This document shows, in pieces, positions 1 through 6,233 of a stretch of DNA of 23,687 nt (positions within the stretch are counted from its first letter, which is position 1; each line of letters starts with the position of its first letter). The notes beneath the pieces were generated by a model. The model did not search any database. It was given only the letters and a program-made list of their open reading frames with translations, and was not told the DNA's origin. This DNA is from an uncultured Rhodocyclaceae bacterium (GTDB lineage Bacteria > Pseudomonadota > Gammaproteobacteria > Burkholderiales > Rhodocyclaceae). The position numbers and the translations under genes are program-made. The stretch spans positions 1 through 23,687 of the forward strand of contig CAIYZZ010000272.1 of the NCBI GenBank assembly GCA_903930805.1. Direction: 5' to 3'.

Positions 1-195
1 GCTGGCCTGCGCCGGATCGGCGACGATGGCATTGCAGGCGGCGGCGACGCCTGGTGAATAAGCCAGCGCGAGGTCGCGTTGATTGGTCAAACCCTTGGTC
101 GGAACGACGGAGATTTTTCCGGGGGTGGGAAACTCGTGGTATTCGAGGGCGGCGGTGGCGAGATCCGCGCTCGACTCGCTGTTTTCTGGGGTCAT
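1..195 (-). CDS. maeB: NADP-dependent malic enzyme, N-terminal fragment (cut by the window edge)
   Basis: The first 65 codons of a gene that runs off the left edge on the minus strand. Malic enzyme oxidatively decarboxylates malate to pyruvate with reduction of NADP+. The visible part has the family's N-terminal signature: LEYHEFPTPGKISVVPTK, then NQRDLALAYSPGVAAAC, matching the start of MaeB-type enzymes that carry a C-terminal phosphotransacetylase-like domain. That C-terminal domain is outside the window, so the long MaeB form is inferred. The start is the ATG at 195; the conserved region begins about 18 codons later, which is the usual distance. No strong Shine-Dalgarno sequence is seen. 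The gene diverges from the ParA gene, with 80 bases between the starts. Confidence 0.92.
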   Translation of the reverse strand, partial: MTPENSESSADLATAALEYHEFPTPGKISVVPTKGLTNQRDLALAYSPGVAAACNAIVADPAQAS

Positions 196-275
196 GTGAA
201 GAATACAGTTTGACAAGGAAGGCGCAATCTTACCCCTGTGCGAAAATGGCGCATCTCTCAATGGACGGGAATGCC
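196..275. promoter_or_regulatory. Divergent intergenic region between maeB and parA
   Basis: Eighty bases separate the two divergent starts, so promoters for both genes should lie here or just inside the genes. A perfect TTGACA hexamer is at 210-215 on the plus strand, but no convincing -10 box lies 16-18 bases downstream, so a promoter is only suggested. A purine-rich stretch, GGACGGGA at 263-270, sits about 5 bases before the ParA ATG and is the likely ribosome binding site that decides that start. Confidence 0.35.
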
Positions 276-1070
276 ATGAAACGCGTTGTCTTTAATCAAA
301 AGGGGGGGGTTGGCAAGAGCACCATTACCTGCAACCTGGCCGCCATTGCCGCCGCACGCGGCGCCCGTACGCTGGTGGTCGATCTCGATCCGCAGGCCAA
401 TTCGACCCGCTATCTGCTGGGTGCGGGCGCCGATGAGCTCGAATCCACGGTGACCGAATTCTTCGACCAGATGCTCAATTTCAAGCTGCGGCCGAAGGCA
501 ACGGAGGATTTTATTCACACTACGCCCTTCGAGAATCTTTTCGTGCTGCCGGCCGACGCCGCACTCGAAGAGTTGCAGGCCAAGCTCGAATCGCGCTACA
601 AGATCTACAAATTGAAAGAGGCGCTCGACAAGCTGGAGTTCGACGAGATCTGGATCGACACGCCCCCCGCGCTGCACTTCTATACCCGCTCGGCGCTGAT
701 TGCTGCTGATAGTTGTCTGATCCCCTTCGACTGCGACGAATTCGCGCGCCGCGCGCTCTACACGTTGCTCGATAACGTCGCCGAGATTCGCGCCGACCAC
801 AATCAGACACTGGCGGTCGAGGGCATCGTCGTCAATCAGTTCCAGGCGCGCGCCAGCCTGCCGCAGCAGGTGGTGGACGAACTGCGCGCCGAAGGCCTGC
901 CGGTGCTGGAGCCTTACCTCTCGGCTTCGGTGAAAATCAAGGAATCGCACCAGCACGCCAAGCCGATGATCCACCTCGACGCCCGCCATAAGCTGACAGA
1001 TGAGTTCAATCGCCTGTTCGATACGCTGGAAAAGGCACGTCAGCCCGCGAAGCAGAAGAAACGCGCTTAA
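276..1070 (+). CDS. Orphan ParA-family P-loop ATPase
   Basis: A 264-residue ATPase of the ParA/MinD class, which uses ATP-dependent dimerisation to position DNA or protein cargo. The deviant Walker A motif KGGVGKST is at residues 9-16, the A' motif VVDLDPQ at 34-40 and the Walker B-type IDTPPA at 127-132. The tail is lysine-rich. The open frame extends upstream to 54, but that extension lacks family character and overlaps the divergent promoter. The ATG at 276 puts the P-loop right at the N-terminus, as in ParA, and has a GGACGGGA sequence upstream. No parB, parS-like site or replication gene is adjacent, so this is an orphan ParA rather than the chromosomal parAB pair. Its cargo is unknown. 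Confidence 0.88.
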   Translation: MKRVVFNQKGGVGKSTITCNLAAIAAARGARTLVVDLDPQANSTRYLLGAGADELESTVTEFFDQMLNFKLRPKATEDFIHTTPFENLFVLPADAALEELQAKLESRYKIYKLKEALDKLEFDEIWIDTPPALHFYTRSALIAADSCLIPFDCDEFARRALYTLLDNVAEIRADHNQTLAVEGIVVNQFQARASLPQQVVDELRAEGLPVLEPYLSASVKIKESHQHAKPMIHLDARHKLTDEFNRLFDTLEKARQPAKQKKRA

Positions 1071-1107
1071 CTAAACTCGATGGCTGACGTTGTAGTGGCC
1101 AGCCCCT

Positions 1108-1141
1108 CGCTAAACGCCAATATTCGGGCTAGGGCGTAGCG
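1108..1141. repeat. Imperfect inverted repeat downstream of parA
   Basis: CGCTA-aa-CGCC at 1108-1118 can pair with GGCGTAGCG at 1133-1141, giving a 9-pair stem with a two-base bulge. No T-run follows on either strand, so a rho-independent terminator is not supported. The rest of the 1071-1220 gap shows only an AT-rich patch (AAATATAT around 1182-1189) that could belong to a promoter for the cyclase gene. Confidence 0.3.
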
Positions 1142-1220
1142 ACGTCTCGGCATTCGGGGCACATAGTAAGCTGCACGTTACCAAATATATCCTGCGCCAT
1201 TGGCATCCGCATTGAATACA

Positions 1221-2672
1221 ATGACGAGGATGACAAAGCTCGGTGCCACAGACAGCGGTTCCCTGGTCAACAATGCAGACGATGAGTTGCGGCGTTTGCG
1301 TGCTCGGCTGGAGGCCGAAAGTGCTACGCGCCAGGGGGTAGAGCAGCGGCTGGCACAGGTGCAATCAGCCTACTCCCGCTTTGTGCCGCCCCAACTCCTG
1401 GAACTACTGGGCAAGGAAAGCATCCTTGATGTCGATTGGGGTAACCAGGCCGAGAAGAAGATGACAATCCTGTTCTCCGACATTCGCGGCTTTGCCTCGA
1501 TGTCGGAGCGGATGTCGCCCCAGCAGTGTTTCGATTTCATCAATGCCTACCTGAGCTTCATGGAGCCCGTGGTGCTGGCGCATGGTGGCTTCATCGACAA
1601 GTACATCGGTGATTCGGTGATGGCCCTCTTCCCGGCGCGTGGTGACGATGCCCTGCGTGGCGCACTGGGCATGCTCACTGCACTTGACCAGTTCAATGCT
1701 CAGCGTTCCATCTTGCAAAGCGAACTGCCTTTCGAGAATCCGGAACGGCGCTGCGGGAGCGATGTCCATATTGGCATCGGCATGAACTCCGGTCTGCTGA
1801 TGCTCGGGGTCATCGGCGGCAGCAACCGCATGGAGGTCACGGTGATCAGCGATGCGGTGAATCTCGCTTCGCGTGTCGAGACGCTGACCAAGACCTACCA
1901 AACGCCGATTCTGATCACCCAACATACCCTTAACAGCATTCGCTTTCCAGCCGATTTCTCGATCCGCTTCATCGATCGTGTGCGGGTGCGTGGCAAACAC
2001 CTGGCGCAGTCGATCTACGAAGTTTTCGATGCCGATCCCGCGCCGCTGAAGGCCGCCAAACTAGCCAGCCGCGATACCTTCGAGGATGCGCTCGCCCACT
2101 ATCATTTTCTCCGCATGGAACAGGCGCTCACGCTGTTCAGCGACTGCCTGGAGCACACTCCCGGCGATACGCCGGCGGCGGTTTACTGGCAACGTTGCCG
2201 CCAGGCCAACCGTGCCCACCAGGGTGAAGCAGGCGAAACCGACAGCGCTACCCACTGGCGGCAGGAATACCTGCTGGATTTTCCTGGCCTGGACGAAATA
2301 CACCAGGTGATCTTCAGTCACATTGTCGCCCTCTCGGAAGCCCTGCAACGGGAAGCTGCCGGAACCGCCGAGCAACTGGTGCTGAAACTGGTCGACTTGA
2401 CGAACGAACATTTTGAATCGGAAGATCGCATGATGGAAGCGCATGGCTACCCGCAATCGCCGCTCCTCGAGCACCGTCACCAGCACCAGAAATTTTGCGA
2501 ATTTCTCGGTACGCTGGCGAGCGAAATTCAAGGTGGCAAGACTGCTGCGTTGCGCCTGGCTTTCCGCTGCCAGTTCCTGTTGCTGGACTGGTTCATCAGT
2601 CACATCAGCATTACCGACCGCCACCTGCAGCGCTATCTGGTCGGCCGCGTCACGCCAGACAGTTCGGCCTGA
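1221..2672 (+). CDS. Class III adenylate cyclase fused to a C-terminal bacteriohemerythrin domain
   Basis: About 483 residues. Residues 20-50 form a short charged coiled coil, then comes the linker RFVPPQLLELLGKESI common in stand-alone bacterial cyclases, then the catalytic domain (about 80-270). Metal aspartates are D87 (FSDIRGF) and D131 (KYIGD). Purine-selecting K127 and T207 fit ATP rather than GTP, and transition-state N214 and R218 are present. Residues 275-335 resemble a TPR-like linker. Residues 350-475 are a hemerythrin four-helix bundle with H361, H397, E401, H418, H422, H461 and D466. The H-to-H gap of 36, the HxxxE, the HxxxH and the HxxxxD all match bacteriohemerythrin di-iron ligands. 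A di-iron sensor (oxygen, NO or redox) controlling cAMP synthesis is inferred. The frame is open from a TTG at 1200; ATGs at 1221 and 1230 are both plausible and neither has a clear Shine-Dalgarno. The next gene follows after 38 bases. Confidence 0.88.
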   Translation: MTRMTKLGATDSGSLVNNADDELRRLRARLEAESATRQGVEQRLAQVQSAYSRFVPPQLLELLGKESILDVDWGNQAEKKMTILFSDIRGFASMSERMSPQQCFDFINAYLSFMEPVVLAHGGFIDKYIGDSVMALFPARGDDALRGALGMLTALDQFNAQRSILQSELPFENPERRCGSDVHIGIGMNSGLLMLGVIGGSNRMEVTVISDAVNLASRVETLTKTYQTPILITQHTLNSIRFPADFSIRFIDRVRVRGKHLAQSIYEVFDADPAPLKAAKLASRDTFEDALAHYHFLRMEQALTLFSDCLEHTPGDTPAAVYWQRCRQANRAHQGEAGETDSATHWRQEYLLDFPGLDEIHQVIFSHIVALSEALQREAAGTAEQLVLKLVDLTNEHFESEDRMMEAHGYPQSPLLEHRHQHQKFCEFLGTLASEIQGGKTAALRLAFRCQFLLLDWFISHISITDRHLQRYLVGRVTPDSSA

Positions 2673-2698
2673 TCCATTAGAATGCCCACATCACCCTT

Positions 2699-2704
2699 GG
2701 GGAG
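2699..2704 (+). promoter_or_regulatory. Strong ribosome binding site for the HD-GYP regulator
   Basis: GGGGAG lies 6 bases before the ATG at 2711 and fixes that start. An out-of-frame ATG at 2706 lies between them. The site falls in the 38-base gap after the cyclase gene, consistent with a shared transcript. Confidence 0.6.
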
Positions 2705-2710
2705 CATGCC

Positions 2711-3760
2711 ATGAATGTCGTCATCGTCGATGATACCCAGATCAACGTGACGCTGATGCAGGCGCTGGTTAACCGCATCGACGGTTGCAAACCGGTTTGC
2801 TTTACCGAATCCGCCGCCGGATTGGCCTGGTGCCTCACCAACAACCCGGATCTTGTCATCGTCGACTACATGATGCCAGCACCCGATGGCATCGAGTTCA
2901 TCCAGCGTTGCCGGGCTGAACCAAGCAAGGCGGAAGTGCCGATCCTGATGGTTACTGCCGACCACGAGAAGGAAGTGCGCTACCGCGCCCTGGAATCCGG
3001 CGCCAACGATTTCCTGACCAAGCCGATCGACCGCATCGAATTCACCTCGCGGGTGAAGAACATGCTGGCCATTCGCCGCAGCCATCTGGCGTTATCTGAT
3101 CGCGCTGTCTGGTTGGCAGAAGAAGTTAACAAGGCTACTGCCGGCATTCGCGAGCGCGAGCGCGAAGCTGTGTTCCGCCTGGCGCGCGCCGCCGAATTTC
3201 GTGATCCCGAAACCGGCGCCCACATTCAACGCATGGCGCACTATTCACGCCTGATCGCCAAACAACTCGGGCTGGACGAAACGCAACAGGAGTTGATCCT
3301 TGAGGCAGCGCCGATGCACGATGTAGGCAAGTTGGGCACGCCCGACATGATTCTGCTGAAGCCGGGCAAGCTATCCCCCGAAGAGTTTGCCGTGATGAAG
3401 CAGCATGCCAGTATCGGTTGGGAAATCCTGCGCGATTCCGCCGCACCGACACTGCAAATAGCCGCCGAGATCGCCCATACCCACCATGAGAAGTTCGACG
3501 GTTCCGGTTATCCGCGCGGGCTCGCCGGTGCGCAGATTCCCCTGTTTGGCCGCATTGTCGCCGTCGGCGATGTTTTCGATGCCCTTACCTCGGCGCGCCC
3601 CTACAAACCGGCTTGGGAGTTCGGGCGAGCCTGGGAGTTCGTTGTCGCCCAGCGCAGCACGCATTTCGATCCGGATTGTGTCGATGCCTTCCTCGCCTGC
3701 CGTGACGGCGTCATCGCCATCCGTGAGCAGTTCCGCGATCCGGACGAAGAAAAAGTTTAA
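2711..3760 (+). CDS. Response regulator with receiver and HD-GYP c-di-GMP phosphodiesterase domains
   Basis: A 349-residue RpfG-type protein. Residues 1-120 are a CheY-like receiver: acidic pair D7/D8, phospho-acceptor D52 in VIVDYMMP, T82 in MVTAD and K104 in LTKPID. A helical linker with a run of RERERE joins it to the HD-GYP domain (about 150-340), which has HDVGKLG from 203, HHEKFDGSGYP at 258-268 with the diagnostic GYP at 266-268, and DVFDALTSARPYKPAW. All expected metal and signature residues are present, so activity against cyclic di-GMP is likely. No histidine kinase is nearby. It follows the cyclase gene by 38 bases, so cAMP and c-di-GMP signals may be set from one operon. Its stop overlaps the stop of the convergent YgjP gene. 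Confidence 0.93.
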   Translation: MNVVIVDDTQINVTLMQALVNRIDGCKPVCFTESAAGLAWCLTNNPDLVIVDYMMPAPDGIEFIQRCRAEPSKAEVPILMVTADHEKEVRYRALESGANDFLTKPIDRIEFTSRVKNMLAIRRSHLALSDRAVWLAEEVNKATAGIREREREAVFRLARAAEFRDPETGAHIQRMAHYSRLIAKQLGLDETQQELILEAAPMHDVGKLGTPDMILLKPGKLSPEEFAVMKQHASIGWEILRDSAAPTLQIAAEIAHTHHEKFDGSGYPRGLAGAQIPLFGRIVAVGDVFDALTSARPYKPAWEFGRAWEFVVAQRSTHFDPDCVDAFLACRDGVIAIREQFRDPDEEKV

Positions 3761-4503
3761 AGCAGCGGTAACGCGGTACCTTGCCGGCGCAATGCCTCCC
3801 GCGCGCTGCGCCAATCGGGGCAGAGTCGCTCCACCACGATCCAGAAGCGCGCGCTGTGGTTCATCTCGACAAGATGTGCCACCTCGTGGGCGATTACATA
3901 GTCGATCAATTCCGGCGCGAGGTGAATCAGGCGCCAGTTGAGGCGGATGCCGGTGCGTGCGCTGCAACTGCCCCACCGCGTGCGTGCCGAGCTGAGTGTG
4001 AGCGCAGGTACCGCGTGCCCAATTTTCTCCACCGTGCTGGCCAGGCGTGGTCGGAAGTGTTCGAGCGCGCGCCGTTGCAAGGCACGTCGCGCCAATACGG
4101 CGAGATCGGCCGCCGGACGTGCCGCCAGCCATAGCTCATCGGCTTGCCAGAAACCCCGATTGCCACCAGACGTCACACGTACGCGCACCTCATCCCCCAG
4201 CACCGGCAGGTGCGCACCATCATGAATCGGTAGGTGGCGCGGCACCGTGCGGCTGGCGAGTTCGCCAAGTTTCTGTAGTACCCACTCGCCATGGTTTTTT
4301 ATGAAGCTGTCGATATCGGCGAGCGGAACAGCGCGTGGCGCACCGACGCGCAGACCGCGCTCGTCGATGCGCAATGTCAGGCGACGGCGATCACGGCGCA
4401 AGGCATAGCTGATGAGTTGGCCGGCGAGGATGATGTGCCGCGCTTGCGGCGTGCCGCCATCGAGCAATGGCGGCAGACGGAAAAGCTCGAGCTGCTCCAG
4501 CAT
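3757..4503 (-). CDS. YgjP-like zinc metallopeptidase (DUF45, M48-related)
   Basis: A 248-residue cytoplasmic protein of the YgjP/DUF45 family, putative zinc peptidases related to SprT and WLM proteins. The zinc site HEVAH is at 206-210, with a likely third ligand H216 in MNHSARFW. The family signature RTRWGSC is at 174-180, followed by LNWRLI and the DYVIAHE helix. The N-terminal part (residues 25-130) is the usual beta-rich region. No signal peptide is seen, and the substrate is unknown for the family. It is the last gene of the long minus-strand unit, 3 bases after the stop of a catalytically dead paralogue. Its stop overlaps the stop of the convergent HD-GYP gene, leaving no room for an intergenic terminator. 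Confidence 0.88.
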   Translation of the reverse strand: MLEQLELFRLPPLLDGGTPQARHIILAGQLISYALRRDRRRLTLRIDERGLRVGAPRAVPLADIDSFIKNHGEWVLQKLGELASRTVPRHLPIHDGAHLPVLGDEVRVRVTSGGNRGFWQADELWLAARPAADLAVLARRALQRRALEHFRPRLASTVEKIGHAVPALTLSSARTRWGSCSARTGIRLNWRLIHLAPELIDYVIAHEVAHLVEMNHSARFWIVVERLCPDWRSAREALRRQGTALPLL

Positions 4504-4506
4504 CTA

Positions 4507-4980
4507 TCAAGCCAGGGCGAAGAGATCGTCGCAAGCCGGTGCCGGCTGCATCCCCGCCAAGGCGCTGGCCAGCACCTGCTCGATGATGGCCGAAGATTGC
4601 TCAATCAAGCGCCAATGGCAGCGCAAGGCTTCACCCTCGCGGCGTACCCAGTCGCTGCGTTTGCCGAACGCCAGCGTGATTGTGGAAGATGGGCGTCCCG
4701 CCAGCGCCGACTTTTTCGCAATGATCGATGAAAAAGTGCGCAGGGCTTCGTCACGCAGCCAGCTTTCGGCGGCGTCGCGAATCTGGCGTGGCGCGGCTGC
4801 CGGCGGCAGGGGCAGGTGCAGTTCAGCCCCGACACGGGTAGGCTCGCGACAGGTAGTGTCGAGAATCAGCTTGAGCGTTGTACCCAGATGGGCAATGTCT
4901 GCGCCAGCTTGCCAGCACGCGTTCGCACCAGGGGCGTCGGCCTCAAGCCGCAGGGCAAGTTGCGGGGTGCGTGACTTCAT
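4507..4980 (-). CDS. Degenerate YgjP-like paralogue lacking the zinc site (probable pseudo-enzyme)
   Basis: A 157-residue protein with no obvious standard name. Read beside the next gene, it aligns along most of its length. IAHLGTTLKLIL (29-40) matches the LPVLGDEVRVRV region of YgjP. An arginine/alanine-rich helix follows. ITLAF...RSDW (101-111) matches LTLSS...RTRW. CHWRLI (121-126) matches LNWRLI, and AIIEQVLASAL matches LIDYVIAHEVA. In that alignment the catalytic HExxH residues become S139, A140 and G143, so peptidase activity should be absent. A copy of the 25-base dispersed repeat encodes KKSALAGR at 89-96. The ATG at 4980 is preferred because upstream codons run deep into plsC; even so the gene overlaps plsC by 38 bases. 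The frame is intact, so a retained pseudo-enzyme is more likely than a dead gene. Confidence 0.7.
   Translation of the reverse strand: MKSRTPQLALRLEADAPGANACWQAGADIAHLGTTLKLILDTTCREPTRVGAELHLPLPPAAAPRQIRDAAESWLRDEALRTFSSIIAKKSALAGRPSSTITLAFGKRSDWVRREGEALRCHWRLIEQSSAIIEQVLASALAGMQPAPACDDLFALA
4692..4716 (+). repeat. Dispersed 25-bp repeat, copy 1 (inside the YgjP pseudo-enzyme gene)
   Basis: Matches 24 of 25 consensus positions (core GTCCCGCCAGCGCCGAC then T5). Antisense to its host gene, where it reads KKSALAGR. Confidence 0.85.
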
Positions 4981-5701
4981 TATTTGGGTACAAGTGGGGG
5001 CTGATACGGCGCATTTCGGCTTCGATCCAGCTTTCGGCCGCAGCATTGATCTGGTCGGCTGCCTTCCCGCCCGGATCGATAGTGGGGCCGATGCTGACAG
5101 TCACCGTGCCGGGGGTTTTGAGGAAAGCCTGGCGGCGCCAGTATTCGCCGGAATTGAGGGCAACCGGTACCACCGGCACGCCGGACTTTGCAGCGAGCCA
5201 GGCACCGCCGATCTTGTAACGTCGATGTTGGCCAGGCGGTACGCGCGTACCTTCCGGGAAGACGATGACGCTGTAACCCTCGGCCAGACGCTGCTTGCCG
5301 CGCTCGGCCACCTGATTCAGCGCTGCCTTGCCTGCGGCGCGATTGATGCCGACGAACGGCATCAGCTTGATGCCCCAGCCAAAGAAGGGCAGCCAGTGCA
5401 ACTCCTTCTTGTAGACGAACGCCGTGAGCGGAAAGATGATCTGCAGGGCGAACGTTTCCCATGCCGACTGATGCTTGCAGAGAATCACGCAGGGGGTCGC
5501 CGGAATATTCTCCGCGCCCAGAATGCGCTGCTCGATGCCCAGCAAGTGGCGGATCAGCCACATCACCAGTCGTACCCAGGGCATGACAAAAAGTCGGCGC
5601 TGGTGTGACGGCAGCCAGAACACGCACAGCAGCGCCAGCACGATCAGCGGCGTGGTGATCAGCATCGCCAGCATGAACAACGAAGAGCGCAGGAAGATCA
5701 T
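4943..5701 (-). CDS. plsC: 1-acyl-sn-glycerol-3-phosphate acyltransferase
   Basis: A 252-residue inner-membrane LPLAT that acylates lysophosphatidic acid to phosphatidic acid. Residues 5-30 form a hydrophobic membrane segment. The catalytic motif is HQSAWE at 77-82, an Hx4E form often seen in betaproteobacterial members instead of Hx4D. The phosphate-binding FPEGTR is at 148-153, and VPVVPVALNSGEYW is the later conserved strand. The start ATG overlaps the gmhB stop in an ATGA, as expected for translational coupling. Copy 6 of the dispersed repeat lies in residues 30-38, just after the membrane segment, and reads PSHQRRLF there, a frame not used by most other copies. Confidence 0.92.
   Translation of the reverse strand: MIFLRSSLFMLAMLITTPLIVLALLCVFWLPSHQRRLFVMPWVRLVMWLIRHLLGIEQRILGAENIPATPCVILCKHQSAWETFALQIIFPLTAFVYKKELHWLPFFGWGIKLMPFVGINRAAGKAALNQVAERGKQRLAEGYSVIVFPEGTRVPPGQHRRYKIGGAWLAAKSGVPVVPVALNSGEYWRRQAFLKTPGTVTVSIGPTIDPGGKAADQINAAAESWIEAEMRRISPHLYPNNEVTHPATCPAA
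5588..5612 (-). repeat. Dispersed 25-bp repeat, copy 6 (inside plsC)
   Basis: Matches 24 of 25 positions on the minus strand (one change in the CCC). Sense to plsC, reading PSHQRRLF after the membrane segment. Confidence 0.8.
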
Positions 5702-6231
5702 CCGGTGAGTTTTTTTACGGCAGCGGCAAGGTCGGCAAACACTTGCGTGTCCTCGGGCAGTGCCGGATTGAGTTTTGTCGACTTGCCCTTGCCCGTCAGC
5801 ACCAGTAAGGGTTGCGCGCCAACGCTGACGGCGGCTTGCAGGTCGCGCAAGCTATCGCCCACTGCTGGCACACCGGCCAGATCGACGTTGTAACGCGCAG
5901 CAATTTCATCGAACATGCCAGATTTTGGCTTGCGGCAGCCACAGTTGTCGGCATTGGTGTGCGGGCAGAAGAAGATGGCGTCGATGCTGCCGCCGACATG
6001 CGAAGCCGCCTTGATCATCTTGTCGTGAATGGCGTTGAGCATGTCCATGCCGAACAGTCCGCGGCCGATACCCGACTGGTTAGTGCAGACGACGACGCGA
6101 TAGCCCCACTGGTTGAGACGCGCGATCGCCTCCAGGCTGCCGGGCAGCGGCAACCATTCTTCCGGCGACTTTATGTAGAGATCGGAGTCGTGATTGATGA
6201 CGCCGTCGCGGTCGAGGATGATGAGTTTCAT
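5698..6231 (-). CDS. gmhB: D-glycero-beta-D-manno-heptose 1,7-bisphosphate 7-phosphatase
   Basis: A 177-residue HAD-superfamily phosphatase of the ADP-heptose pathway, which supplies the LPS inner core. The nucleophile motif LDRDGVIN has D7 and D9. CTNQSGIGRG is motif II. The zinc-binding cluster that distinguishes GmhB from histidinol phosphatase is present as C89, H91, C97 and C99. VGDSLRDLQAA is the late acidic motif. Length is typical for the family. AGGA about 8 bases before the ATG may be its ribosome binding site, inside the end of glyS. It starts 2 bases after glyS and overlaps plsC by 4 bases. Confidence 0.95.
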   Translation of the reverse strand: MKLIILDRDGVINHDSDLYIKSPEEWLPLPGSLEAIARLNQWGYRVVVCTNQSGIGRGLFGMDMLNAIHDKMIKAASHVGGSIDAIFFCPHTNADNCGCRKPKSGMFDEIAARYNVDLAGVPAVGDSLRDLQAAVSVGAQPLLVLTGKGKSTKLNPALPEDTQVFADLAAAVKKLTG

Positions 6232-6233
6232 GC

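Noticed and set aside
54..275. Upstream in-frame extension of the ParA gene
   Set aside because: It is antisense to the maeB start and lacks ParA character; the P-loop belongs at the N-terminus, so the start is at 276.
258..989. Long minus-strand open frame opposite parA
   Set aside because: Typical antisense shadow in GC-rich DNA; no domain or plausible start context, and the plus strand holds a clear ParA protein.
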